DNA of 6,516 nt from Oligoflexia bacterium (GTDB lineage Bacteria; Bdellovibrionota; UBA1018; CAIMNF01). A program made the translations under genes and the position numbers. Position 1 is the stretch's first letter; each line of letters starts with the position of its first letter. The notes beneath the pieces were generated by a model that saw only the letters and a program-made list of their open reading frames with translations, was not told where the DNA came from and ran no database searches. The stretch is from assembly GCA_903858975.1 (NCBI GenBank), contig CAIOKW010000020.1, forward strand, positions 1 through 6,516, written 5' to 3'. Shown in pieces: positions 1 through 5,890 of the stretch.

Positions 1-180
1 ACCTTCATAAGCGCCATAAACTCGATTTACAAAAGAGCCGAATCCACGAATTTCGATACGATCGTCTTTCTTCAAAGTGTCTGACATCATGTCGAAAACC
101 AAATTGACTACGGTTTCAGCCTGGCGATTTTGCAGGTTAACTTTTTGAGCAACGATGTTAATGAGGTCTGCCTTGGTCAT
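1..180 (-). CDS. HU/IHF-family DNA-binding protein, IHF-beta-like (partial, C-terminus beyond left edge)
   Basis: The 60 visible residues start MTKADLINIVAQKV and run through RIEIRGFGSF, the hallmark of the HU/IHF fold where the second beta strand enters the DNA-gripping arm. The charged RIEIRGFGSF version matches the IHF beta subunit (IhfB) better than HU, which usually has a VGFGTF form, or IhfA. Family members are about 90-100 residues long, so roughly a third, including the arm tip with its intercalating proline, lies outside the window. These small basic proteins bind as dimers, bend DNA, organise the nucleoid and help assemble promoter and recombination complexes. The start is fixed by an AAGGAG ribosome-binding site (188-193) seven bases before the ATG, and by alignment of the family N-terminus. 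The family is certain. Whether it acts as IHF-beta or as a homodimeric HU cannot be decided from this fragment. Confidence 0.93.
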   Translation of the reverse strand, partial: MTKADLINIVAQKVNLQNRQAETVVNLVFDMMSDTLKKDDRIEIRGFGSFVNRVYGAYEG

Positions 181-187
181 TGTACTT

Positions 188-193
188 CTCCTT
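188..193 (-). promoter_or_regulatory. Shine-Dalgarno site of the HU/IHF-like gene
   Basis: AAGGAG, read on the minus strand, stands seven bases before the ATG at 180-178. It is a near-consensus site and confirms the chosen start. It suggests strong translation, as expected for an abundant nucleoid protein. Confidence 0.8.
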
Positions 194-202
194 AGTAATA
201 AT

Positions 203-232
203 AGATTAAGGGAGTAAGGCCACTTTAGGCAA
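203..232 (-). promoter_or_regulatory. candidate sigma70-type promoter for the HU/IHF-like gene
   Basis: On the minus strand TTGCCT (232-227) and TAATCT (208-203) are separated by 18 bases. Transcription would then start near 196 and give a leader of only about 16 bases that still holds the AAGGAG site. Both boxes depart from consensus, so this is a candidate only. No operator palindrome was recognised beside it. Confidence 0.33.
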
Positions 233-255
233 GGAAATCAAATGGATATGTGATG

Positions 256-317
256 TAAGAGCAAAGGAATCGTCAAGCGAATGACGAGTGCGGGACCCCG
301 CTCGACTTTAGCTCTTA
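256..317. repeat. nested inverted repeat behind the mgtC-like gene
   Basis: The outer arms TAAGAGC-AAAG (256-266) and CTTTAGCTCTTA (306-317) are complementary except for one bulged base. Between them are two smaller possible hairpins: CGTCA/TGACG (271-275 with 282-286, loop of six), and a GC-rich one with GCGG (290-293) paired to CCGC (298-301), extendable past a two-base bulge by CGA (285-287) with TCG (302-304). The inner hairpins share two bases. The element begins two bases past the mgtC-like stop codon and fills most of the gap to the next gene. Neither strand shows a T-tract after the outer arms, so it does not look like a standard intrinsic terminator. It could be a factor-dependent terminator, an mRNA 3'-end stabiliser, or chance. 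Confidence 0.45.
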
Positions 318-318
318 A

Positions 319-1023
319 TTAGCTCTGCTTTACGTCAAGGATCCCCGGAATTTTCCAAAGATCAAGCAAGAGCCGGGAATGATCACGATTACGACCCAGA
401 TAAGTCAATCGCACCTCTGGCTGAGTGCCGCTCGAGTTCTCGCGGTAATCTTCGAGTGATAATTCATTACCATTCATCAAGCCCTCAAGAGCCGCTCGCG
501 TAACTTCATCAGTTTTTTCACGAAGATGAAGGGTAATCTTAAAGAGGCGTTTGCGCTCTAAGAAGCGATTCTCAAAAAGGTTAACAGACACCAATACAAA
601 CACCATGAGCACACTCACAAAGAGCGCAACTTCTAGCTGCCCAATTCCGATCCACATCCCCACTGCAGCGACGAGCCAAATACTTGCCGCAGTCGTGAGC
701 CCAAGCACGTTACCCTTAGATTGAAGAATCGCGCCCCCACCCAAGAATCCAATCCCAGAGACAATTTGCGCACCAATTCGACCCGGATCCCCGGGCCTCA
801 TGCCGCCCTCAGCCCCGTCAAACGCAACCATTACTGACAATGCCGTAAAGAGCATGGATCCAACACAGATCAGCATATTGGTTTTGATCCCAGCAGATTT
901 ATTCTTGAGCTCACGCTCTAAACCGATCAACCCACCGCAAAAAAGTGCGACGACGAGCTTCGGGCCTAGAACTTGAATCATTTCTGAAAAACTAATTGCG
1001 TTTAATGTGGGTTGAAATGCCAT
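319..1023 (-). CDS. MgtC/SapB-family inner-membrane protein
   Basis: This 234-residue protein has the MgtC/SapB pattern: LIGLEREL (residues 32-39) with AGIKTNML (44-51), then PGRIGAQIVSGIGFLGGGAI (80-99) and LGLTTAASIWLVAAVGMWIG (107-126). About five hydrophobic segments can be drawn, near residues 18-36, 48-68, 84-100, 107-125 and 128-150. A soluble C-terminal domain of about 80 residues follows, in the position of the ACT-like domain found in MgtC. Salmonella MgtC is a membrane protein tied to survival at low magnesium and in macrophages, and it acts on the F-type ATP synthase. Many relatives in free-living bacteria have no known role, so no specific function is claimed. The ribosome-binding site is poor: AGGA sits only two bases before the ATG. 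The next methionine, Met15, lies just before the first membrane segment, has no better site, and is a possible alternative start. The gene is divergent from fadB. Confidence 0.9.
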   Translation of the reverse strand: MAFQPTLNAISFSEMIQVLGPKLVVALFCGGLIGLERELKNKSAGIKTNMLICVGSMLFTALSVMVAFDGAEGGMRPGDPGRIGAQIVSGIGFLGGGAILQSKGNVLGLTTAASIWLVAAVGMWIGIGQLEVALFVSVLMVFVLVSVNLFENRFLERKRLFKITLHLREKTDEVTRAALEGLMNGNELSLEDYRENSSGTQPEVRLTYLGRNRDHSRLLLDLWKIPGILDVKQS

Positions 1024-1084
1024 AATCCTATTAACGCAAAATTTTAGTGTTTTGTGAAATGGAAATCGAAAGGATCCCCACTCT
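1024..1084. promoter_or_regulatory. divergent promoter region between mgtC-like gene and fadB
   Basis: These 61 bases must hold the start signals for both neighbours unless one is transcribed from elsewhere. For fadB, TTAACG (1031-1036) and TGAAAT (1055-1060) with an 18-base spacer form a moderate sigma70-like pair, and AGGA (1071-1074) is its ribosome-binding site, ten bases before the ATG. For the mgtC-like gene the best minus-strand -10 is TAAAAT (1046-1041), with no good -35. An inverted repeat CAAAA-8-TTTTG (1037-1054) lies between the two fadB boxes, where a bound regulator would block transcription. No clear FadR-type or PsrA-type fatty-acid operator was recognised. Confidence 0.45.
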
Positions 1085-3229
1085 ATGTCTCTCTTTTCAG
1101 GGAATTGTGTAGAATTGAAAGCCCTCGACGCGATCGCAAGCGATGTTTACGAGCTCTCGATCAATTTGAAGAATGAGTCTGTAAATAAGTTTAACGCTGA
1201 GACTCTGCGCGAACTGAAAACCGCCCTCTCTCACCTACCAGCAAATTTGAAAGGCCTTCTGGTATCGAGCGGTAAAGAAACCTTCCTAGCCGGGGCTGAC
1301 ATCACCGAATTTCTAGAACACTTTAAACGACCCGAAAGTGAACTGCGAACCTGGATTGGCGAAACCCAAAAGCTCTTCAATCAGATTGAAGACTTAAACG
1401 CTCCTACCGTTTGCATTGTCGCGGGCTTTGCGCTCGGTGGCGGATTTGAGTATGCACTGACCTGTGACTACCGAATCGCTGCGAGTGGATCAAAGATTGG
1501 ATTACCGGAAACCAAACTCGGAATCATTCCAGGCTGGGGCGGTACCGTCAGACTCCCTCGCTTAATCGGACTCGATCCCGCGATTGAATGGATTACCAGT
1601 GGCAATCAGTTTGATGCCGCTGAAGCTTTTAAATTAGGCGCAATCGACGCAATCGTTGCTCCTCAAGATTTGCGAAATGCGGGGATCAACCTTCTCACTC
1701 AGCTTGTTCAAGGAAAACTCGAGTGGAAAAACCGAAAAGAACAAAAGAAAGCGAAATTGAGCTTAAACTCCACTGAAAAAACAATGGGATTTAATATTAT
1801 GAAAGCCGGAGTATTTGCGGTCGCAGGCAGCAATTACCCTGCTCCATTTGCAGCAATCGAGGCGATCGAAAAATCTCAAAACCTGACCCGCGATGAAGCG
1901 CTCTTAAATGAAGCGGAACAGTTTGCAAAAGTCTCAAAAACCACGCAAGCCAAAGCCTTAGTGGGAACCTTCCTCGCCGACCAAGCAGTCAAGAAAAAGG
2001 CAAAGGGCGCTAAATCTCAAGCCAAAGAAATCAAACAAGCAGCAGTGCTGGGTGCGGGTATCATGGGCGGAGGTATCGCTTATCAAAGTGCCGTCTCTAA
2101 AGTACCCATTTTCTTAAAAGACATTCGCCCAGAAGCACTTCAACACGGAATGAAGGAAGCGGCAGGATTGCTTGACAAGCAAGTGCAGCGCGGGAAAGCG
2201 ACTGCGCTTTCCATGGCTGACACGCTTTCACGCATCACTCCGACCTTAAAGCAAGAAGACTTAATGGCTGCAAACTACGTGATCGAAGCGGTGACTGAAA
2301 ACGAGAAAGTCAAAATCAGTGTTTTGAAAGAAATGGAAGACACTCTGAATGCCGATGCGATTTTAGTGTCGAATACTTCTACGATCTCCATCACAGGGCT
2401 AGCCAGTCACTTAAAACGTCCTGAGAAATTTTGTGGAATGCACTTTTTTAACCCAGTTCCAAAGATGCCACTCGTAGAGATCATTCGCGGAAAACAAACC
2501 TCCCCTGAAACGATCGCGACTGCGGTTCAGTATGCAAGCATGATGGGTAAAACCCCCATCGTGGTCAACGACTGTCCGGGCTTCCTTGTAAACCGCGTTC
2601 TTTTTGCTTATTTCACAGCCTTTAACCAACTGGTGAAAGAAGGCGTGGACTTCGTTCGCATTGATAAAGTGATGGAAAAATGGGGCTGGCCAATGGGACC
2701 TGCATACCTTCTTGATGTCGTCGGCGTTGATACTGCGAACCACGCAAGCGAAGTCATGGCTAAGGGTTTCCCTGATCGCATGCCCCTTCAGGCAGACGAT
2801 AGCGTTGCAATTCTTTACAAAGCGAATCGATTTGGACAAAAGAACGGCAAGGGATTCTACACCTATTCCGTCGATGCCAAAGGAAAGCCGAAGAAGGAAG
2901 TAAATCCTGAAATCTATACCGTCCTTGGGCAAGATCCAAGCAAGTTAAATACAGCGATCACCGATCAGGAAATCACCGATCGCCTGATGCTTCCCTTCAT
3001 CTTCGAGAGTACCCGTTGCTTGGAAGAGAAAATTGTTGATGAAGCTTACGAACTTGATCTTGCGATGCTCACTGGCCTTGGATTCCCGCCCTTCCGCGGA
3101 GGACCGATGCGTTATGCAGAAACCATTGGAGCAGGAACACTCATTGAAAAAGGAACTCAGTATTCAAAACAATTCGGATCACTCTACGAAGTGACCAACG
3201 GAATGAAGGAGGTTTTAAGCCATGTCTAA
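1085..3229 (+). CDS. fadB: Fatty-acid oxidation complex alpha subunit FadB (enoyl-CoA hydratase / 3-hydroxyacyl-CoA dehydrogenase)
   Basis: This 714-residue protein is collinear with E. coli FadB (729 residues, from memory) and very similar to it. Residues 1-190 form the enoyl-CoA hydratase/isomerase domain, with the oxyanion-hole stretch LAGADITEF (68-76) and the two catalytic acids Glu122 (in ALGGGFE) and Glu142 (in GLPETKLGI). These correspond to E. coli Glu119 and Glu139. A lysine-rich stretch (303-318) leads into the Rossmann domain, with GAGIMGGG (323-330) for NAD binding. The dehydrogenase histidine is His453 in CGMHFFNPV, and the C-terminal dehydrogenase signature is VNDCPGFLVNRVLF (494-507). 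It would hydrate trans-2-enoyl-CoA and oxidise the L-3-hydroxyacyl-CoA to 3-ketoacyl-CoA in the cytoplasm, within an alpha2-beta2 complex with FadA. Compared with E. coli it lacks one residue before GWPMGPAYLLDV and has a shorter C-terminal tail. The start has an AGGA site and a matching N-terminus. All catalytic residues are present, so it should be active. Confidence 0.97.
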   Translation: MSLFSGNCVELKALDAIASDVYELSINLKNESVNKFNAETLRELKTALSHLPANLKGLLVSSGKETFLAGADITEFLEHFKRPESELRTWIGETQKLFNQIEDLNAPTVCIVAGFALGGGFEYALTCDYRIAASGSKIGLPETKLGIIPGWGGTVRLPRLIGLDPAIEWITSGNQFDAAEAFKLGAIDAIVAPQDLRNAGINLLTQLVQGKLEWKNRKEQKKAKLSLNSTEKTMGFNIMKAGVFAVAGSNYPAPFAAIEAIEKSQNLTRDEALLNEAEQFAKVSKTTQAKALVGTFLADQAVKKKAKGAKSQAKEIKQAAVLGAGIMGGGIAYQSAVSKVPIFLKDIRPEALQHGMKEAAGLLDKQVQRGKATALSMADTLSRITPTLKQEDLMAANYVIEAVTENEKVKISVLKEMEDTLNADAILVSNTSTISITGLASHLKRPEKFCGMHFFNPVPKMPLVEIIRGKQTSPETIATAVQYASMMGKTPIVVNDCPGFLVNRVLFAYFTAFNQLVKEGVDFVRIDKVMEKWGWPMGPAYLLDVVGVDTANHASEVMAKGFPDRMPLQADDSVAILYKANRFGQKNGKGFYTYSVDAKGKPKKEVNPEIYTVLGQDPSKLNTAITDQEITDRLMLPFIFESTRCLEEKIVDEAYELDLAMLTGLGFPPFRGGPMRYAETIGAGTLIEKGTQYSKQFGSLYEVTNGMKEVLSHV
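3206..3212 (+). promoter_or_regulatory. strong Shine-Dalgarno site for fadA inside fadB
   Basis: AAGGAGG lies nine bases before the fadA ATG, within the last codons of fadB. It allows fadA to be translated from the shared mRNA independently of, or together with, ribosomes finishing fadB, and it fixes the fadA start. It is the strongest such site in the window and clearly better than the one of fadB, which would help keep the two subunits in balance. Confidence 0.85.
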
Positions 3230-4403
3230 TCTCAATCCAAAAGATGTTGTGATTGTCGATGCTATTCGAACACCGATGGGCCGCTCGAAAGGCGGTGCAT
3301 TTAAAAATGTGCGTGCAGAGGAGCTTTCTGCTCATTTGATGAACTCCCTACTCGATCGAAATCCAAATGTCGATCCGGGCGAGATTGAAGACATCATCTG
3401 GGGCTGTGTTCAACAAACTCTGGAACAATCCTTCAACGTGGCTCGCATGGCTCAACTTGTTTCTCGTATTCCCTTCCATGTAAGCGCACAAACGATCAAT
3501 CGTCTGTGCGGATCTTCGATGACCGCTCTCCACACTGCGACCATGAGTATCCAGGCAGGCTACGGTGATATTTTCGTAGTGGGTGGAGTGGAGCACATGG
3601 GCCACGTTCCGATGACTTTGAACGTGGACTTCAACCCAAAAGCACACCGCTCGATTTCAAAAGGAGCCCACAACATGGGGCTTACCGCTGAACTTCTCGC
3701 AAAAATGCATGGAATTAACCGTGAGCAACAGGATCGTTTTGCCCTCCGTTCACACATGAATGCTCATCAAGCAACCATCGAAGGACGATTCAAAAACGAA
3801 ATCGTCGCAACGATGGGCCATGATGAAAAAGGATTTGTGAAGAGCTACGATTACGATGAAGTGATTCGCCCAGAATCGACCTTTGAGTCCCTCTCGGCGT
3901 TGAAACCCGTTTTTGATCCTAAGAACGGAACCGTGACTGCCGGAAACGCTTCTGCGATTTCTGATGGTGCCTCAGCCCTCCTTGTGACCTCTTATGAAAG
4001 AGCCAAGGCTCTCGGTCTGAAGCCACTTGTAAAAGTGAAGTCCATGGCTGCAGCAGGCTGTGACCCTTCCATCATGGGTTTTGGTCCAGTCCCAGCAGTT
4101 CAAAAGGCTTTGTCGCGGGCTAAGGTCAACATTAAGGATGTAGACCTCTTCGAACTCAACGAAGCCTTTGCAGCTCAGAGTTTACCGGTGATCAAAGCAC
4201 TCGAGCTCATGGATGTGATGGAGTCAAAAATCAATCTCAATGGGGGCGCCATAGCACTCGGTCACCCACTCGGGTGTTCTGGAACTCGAATCACAGGCAC
4301 ACTCATTCACTTGATGAAGGCCAAAGGCGCACGCCTGGGGGTTTCAACGATGTGCATTGGATTTGGTCAAGGTGTTGCCACCCTTCTTGAGAATATTGAT
4401 TAG
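3222..4403 (+). CDS. fadA: 3-ketoacyl-CoA thiolase FadA (fatty-acid oxidation complex beta subunit)
   Basis: This 393-residue thiolase is complete and closely resembles E. coli FadA. It shares VVIVDAIRTPMGRSKGGAF near the N-terminus, WGCVQQTLEQ (60-69) and GGVEHMGHVPM (121-131). The acyl-accepting cysteine is Cys96 in NRLCGSS. His348 in GGAIALGHPLGCSG and Cys378 in MCIGFGQG complete the active site, and NEAFAA (313-318) is the other conserved thiolase motif. It cleaves 3-ketoacyl-CoA with CoA to give acetyl-CoA and an acyl-CoA shortened by two carbons, the last step of the beta-oxidation cycle. The start codon lies inside the end of fadB (8-bp overlap, ATGTCTAA), the same order and tight coupling as the enterobacterial fadBA operon. 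It is about five residues longer at the N-terminus than the E. coli protein. It is the last gene of its operon, with a terminator starting about 24 bases after the stop. Confidence 0.97.
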   Translation: MSNLNPKDVVIVDAIRTPMGRSKGGAFKNVRAEELSAHLMNSLLDRNPNVDPGEIEDIIWGCVQQTLEQSFNVARMAQLVSRIPFHVSAQTINRLCGSSMTALHTATMSIQAGYGDIFVVGGVEHMGHVPMTLNVDFNPKAHRSISKGAHNMGLTAELLAKMHGINREQQDRFALRSHMNAHQATIEGRFKNEIVATMGHDEKGFVKSYDYDEVIRPESTFESLSALKPVFDPKNGTVTAGNASAISDGASALLVTSYERAKALGLKPLVKVKSMAAAGCDPSIMGFGPVPAVQKALSRAKVNIKDVDLFELNEAFAAQSLPVIKALELMDVMESKINLNGGAIALGHPLGCSGTRITGTLIHLMKAKGARLGVSTMCIGFGQGVATLLENID

Positions 4404-4426
4404 GACCGATTCTGAATCATTAACTT

Positions 4427-4464
4427 AAAAAAAGCCCATTACTCTTACGAGTGGTGGGCTTTTT
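4427..4464 (+). terminator. intrinsic terminator of the fadBA operon
   Basis: An A-tract (4427-4433) leads into the stem GCCCATTACTC (4434-4444), the loop TTAC (4445-4448), the arm GAGTGGTGGGC (4449-4459) and then five T (4460-4464). All 11 stem positions pair if two G-U wobbles are allowed. These wobbles form only in plus-strand RNA; on the opposite strand they become C-A mismatches, so the element is built to stop rightward transcription from fadA. It separates fadBA from the HD-GYP gene. Confidence 0.92.
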
Positions 4465-4478
4465 AAATTTCTCATCAT

Positions 4479-4507
4479 TTGCAAGTCCGATTCACTCTCG
4501 TTAAGAT
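4479..4507 (+). promoter_or_regulatory. sigma70-like promoter of the HD-GYP gene
   Basis: TTGCAA (4479-4484) and TAAGAT (4502-4507) are separated by exactly 17 bases, the best-spaced promoter in the window. It stands between the fadA terminator and the next gene, where a promoter is needed. Transcription would begin about seven bases after the -10 box, at or next to the ATG at 4514, which suggests a leaderless mRNA. Confidence 0.6.
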
Positions 4508-4513
4508 CCTAGT

Positions 4514-5890
4514 ATGACTAGCCTCGACTCCGAAAAAGCTCGCGTGAGAGTAATCTCACTATTTCAGAATGAATCCATTCAAGCTCGCACCAAAAAAGAG
4601 CTAGAGAAGCACTTCCCCGGACGTGTAGATTTTTTACCTCTAAAATCCCTTCAAGAAGCCATCGATCGTATTGAGCAACACCCTGAGAAAGCCGATCTCT
4701 TGATGATCGAACACGAGAGTCCAAGCCTCATACTCTTAAAGACCCTGATGGAAATGATGAGTCAGTCAGTGCATTTTATTATTACGAATCAACCCGCACT
4801 CTTTGAAGCACTTCTGACTCGTGAAAATGCACCTGAAATTATAGAAATTTCGAATTTCGAATCGAGCTTATACCGAGCTCTTAAGAAATATTCTCTTCTC
4901 ATGAAAATCCCACCTCTTGATTCAGAGGATCCAGAGGAATATCTCCCCATCAATATCGATACCCTCCGAGGTCTCAGCCCACTTCAAACAGATGTCTACT
5001 CGAAACTTGGTCAGGATCGTTTTGTTTGTGTGTTTCGAACCGGTCACTTACTTGAAGAGACTGACTTAGCAAAGTTTATCCTTTCAAAACGAACCGAGTT
5101 TCACGTCAAAAAATCAGAGATAAAAGCGGTCCTCGCGAAGCGTGCGCAGGAACTTGAAGAGAGCGCCCAAAAGCCTGGAGTTTCACCCGAGGTGATGCAG
5201 AAGGCATTCACGTCTGCCCACACCCTGATTCGAGACGTAGTTCCACGCATGGGATTCACAGCAGAAACTCAGAATATTGCAAAAAGCTGCGTGAACATGA
5301 CCCTAAAGGCCCTTGGCGCGAAACCAAAGCTATCGGCCATCATTGATGACCTCAAAAAGAAAGAAGGCGACTACATCGCGGCTCATAGTCATATGGTCGG
5401 AAATGTAGCTTGCGCTCTTGCACATCGAATTGGCTGGAATTCAAGTGCCACTTTTTTTAAGCTAGGCTTAGCAGGATTCTTACATGATATTTCGGTTGTA
5501 AAAGAAGAACATGCAAGGGTTCACACCCTCATTGAAAGCGAGTCCTCTCCATTCACTAAAGACGAACTAAAACTCATTCGCCTGCACCCGGTTCAATGCG
5601 CCGAATATTCCAAACAATTTTCAGAGATTCCCAGTGATGTGGATATCATCATCGCTCAACACCATGAGCGACCTGACGGAGAGGGCTTTCCGAGAAAGTT
5701 AGCCGGCAAGCTAATTAGTCCTCTGAGTGCACTCTTCATTATGGCTCAAGATTTAGTTCATGAAGTTTTTGAACACCCTGAAACTCTCTCCGATGACTTT
5801 TTTAGAGCCAATGCAGAGAAGTATCAAGTCGGGCAATTCAAGAAAATCATCACTCTCATCTTAAACACAACAGAAGAAAGCGACGCCTAA
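4514..5890 (+). CDS. HD-GYP-domain protein, probable c-di-GMP phosphodiesterase, with degenerate receiver-like N-terminus
   Basis: This 458-residue soluble protein appears to have three parts. Residues 10-128 show the alternating strand/helix pattern of a response-regulator receiver. Where the phosphate-accepting aspartate should stand, after the strand DLLMI, the residues are Glu66-His67, so it is probably a pseudo-receiver. Residues 142-215 form a middle domain (YLPINIDTLRGL, VYSKLGQDRFVCVF) that I do not recognise with certainty. Residues 285-420 are the HD-GYP domain: His291 in AHSHMVG, His324-Asp325 in FLHDIS, His358 in LHPVQCAEY, HHERPDGEGFP at 383-393, and Asp413 in MAQDLVHEV. Such domains use a two- or three-metal centre to hydrolyse cyclic di-GMP to pGpG or GMP. 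The metal-binding residues look intact, but HDxGK reads HDISV (Lys missing) and GYP reads GFP. Bdellovibrio Bd1817 is a known HD-GYP protein that also lacks the tyrosine. The ATG has no ribosome-binding site. Activity, substrate and output are open. Confidence 0.87.
   Translation: MTSLDSEKARVRVISLFQNESIQARTKKELEKHFPGRVDFLPLKSLQEAIDRIEQHPEKADLLMIEHESPSLILLKTLMEMMSQSVHFIITNQPALFEALLTRENAPEIIEISNFESSLYRALKKYSLLMKIPPLDSEDPEEYLPINIDTLRGLSPLQTDVYSKLGQDRFVCVFRTGHLLEETDLAKFILSKRTEFHVKKSEIKAVLAKRAQELEESAQKPGVSPEVMQKAFTSAHTLIRDVVPRMGFTAETQNIAKSCVNMTLKALGAKPKLSAIIDDLKKKEGDYIAAHSHMVGNVACALAHRIGWNSSATFFKLGLAGFLHDISVVKEEHARVHTLIESESSPFTKDELKLIRLHPVQCAEYSKQFSEIPSDVDIIIAQHHERPDGEGFPRKLAGKLISPLSALFIMAQDLVHEVFEHPETLSDDFFRANAEKYQVGQFKKIITLILNTTEESDA

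Noticed and set aside
339..794. GGATCCCCGG occurs at 339-348 and 785-794
   Set aside because: Both copies are inside the mgtC-like coding sequence and encode Pro-Gly with Ile or Asp. There is no regular arrangement, so it is best explained by codon choice.
2411..2932. Open frame of 173 codons on the minus strand inside fadB
   Set aside because: It lies wholly antisense to the conserved dehydrogenase domain of FadB, has no ribosome-binding site or recognisable domain, and its amino-acid composition (many His, Cys, Phe) is typical of a shadow frame.
3348..3757. Two minus-strand open frames of 99 and 65 codons inside fadA
   Set aside because: Both are antisense to essential thiolase sequence and show no family features or start signals.
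4408..4418. Palindrome GATTC-T-GAATC between the fadA stop and the terminator
   Set aside because: It is short, AT-rich and outside any promoter. The adjacent hairpin fully explains termination.
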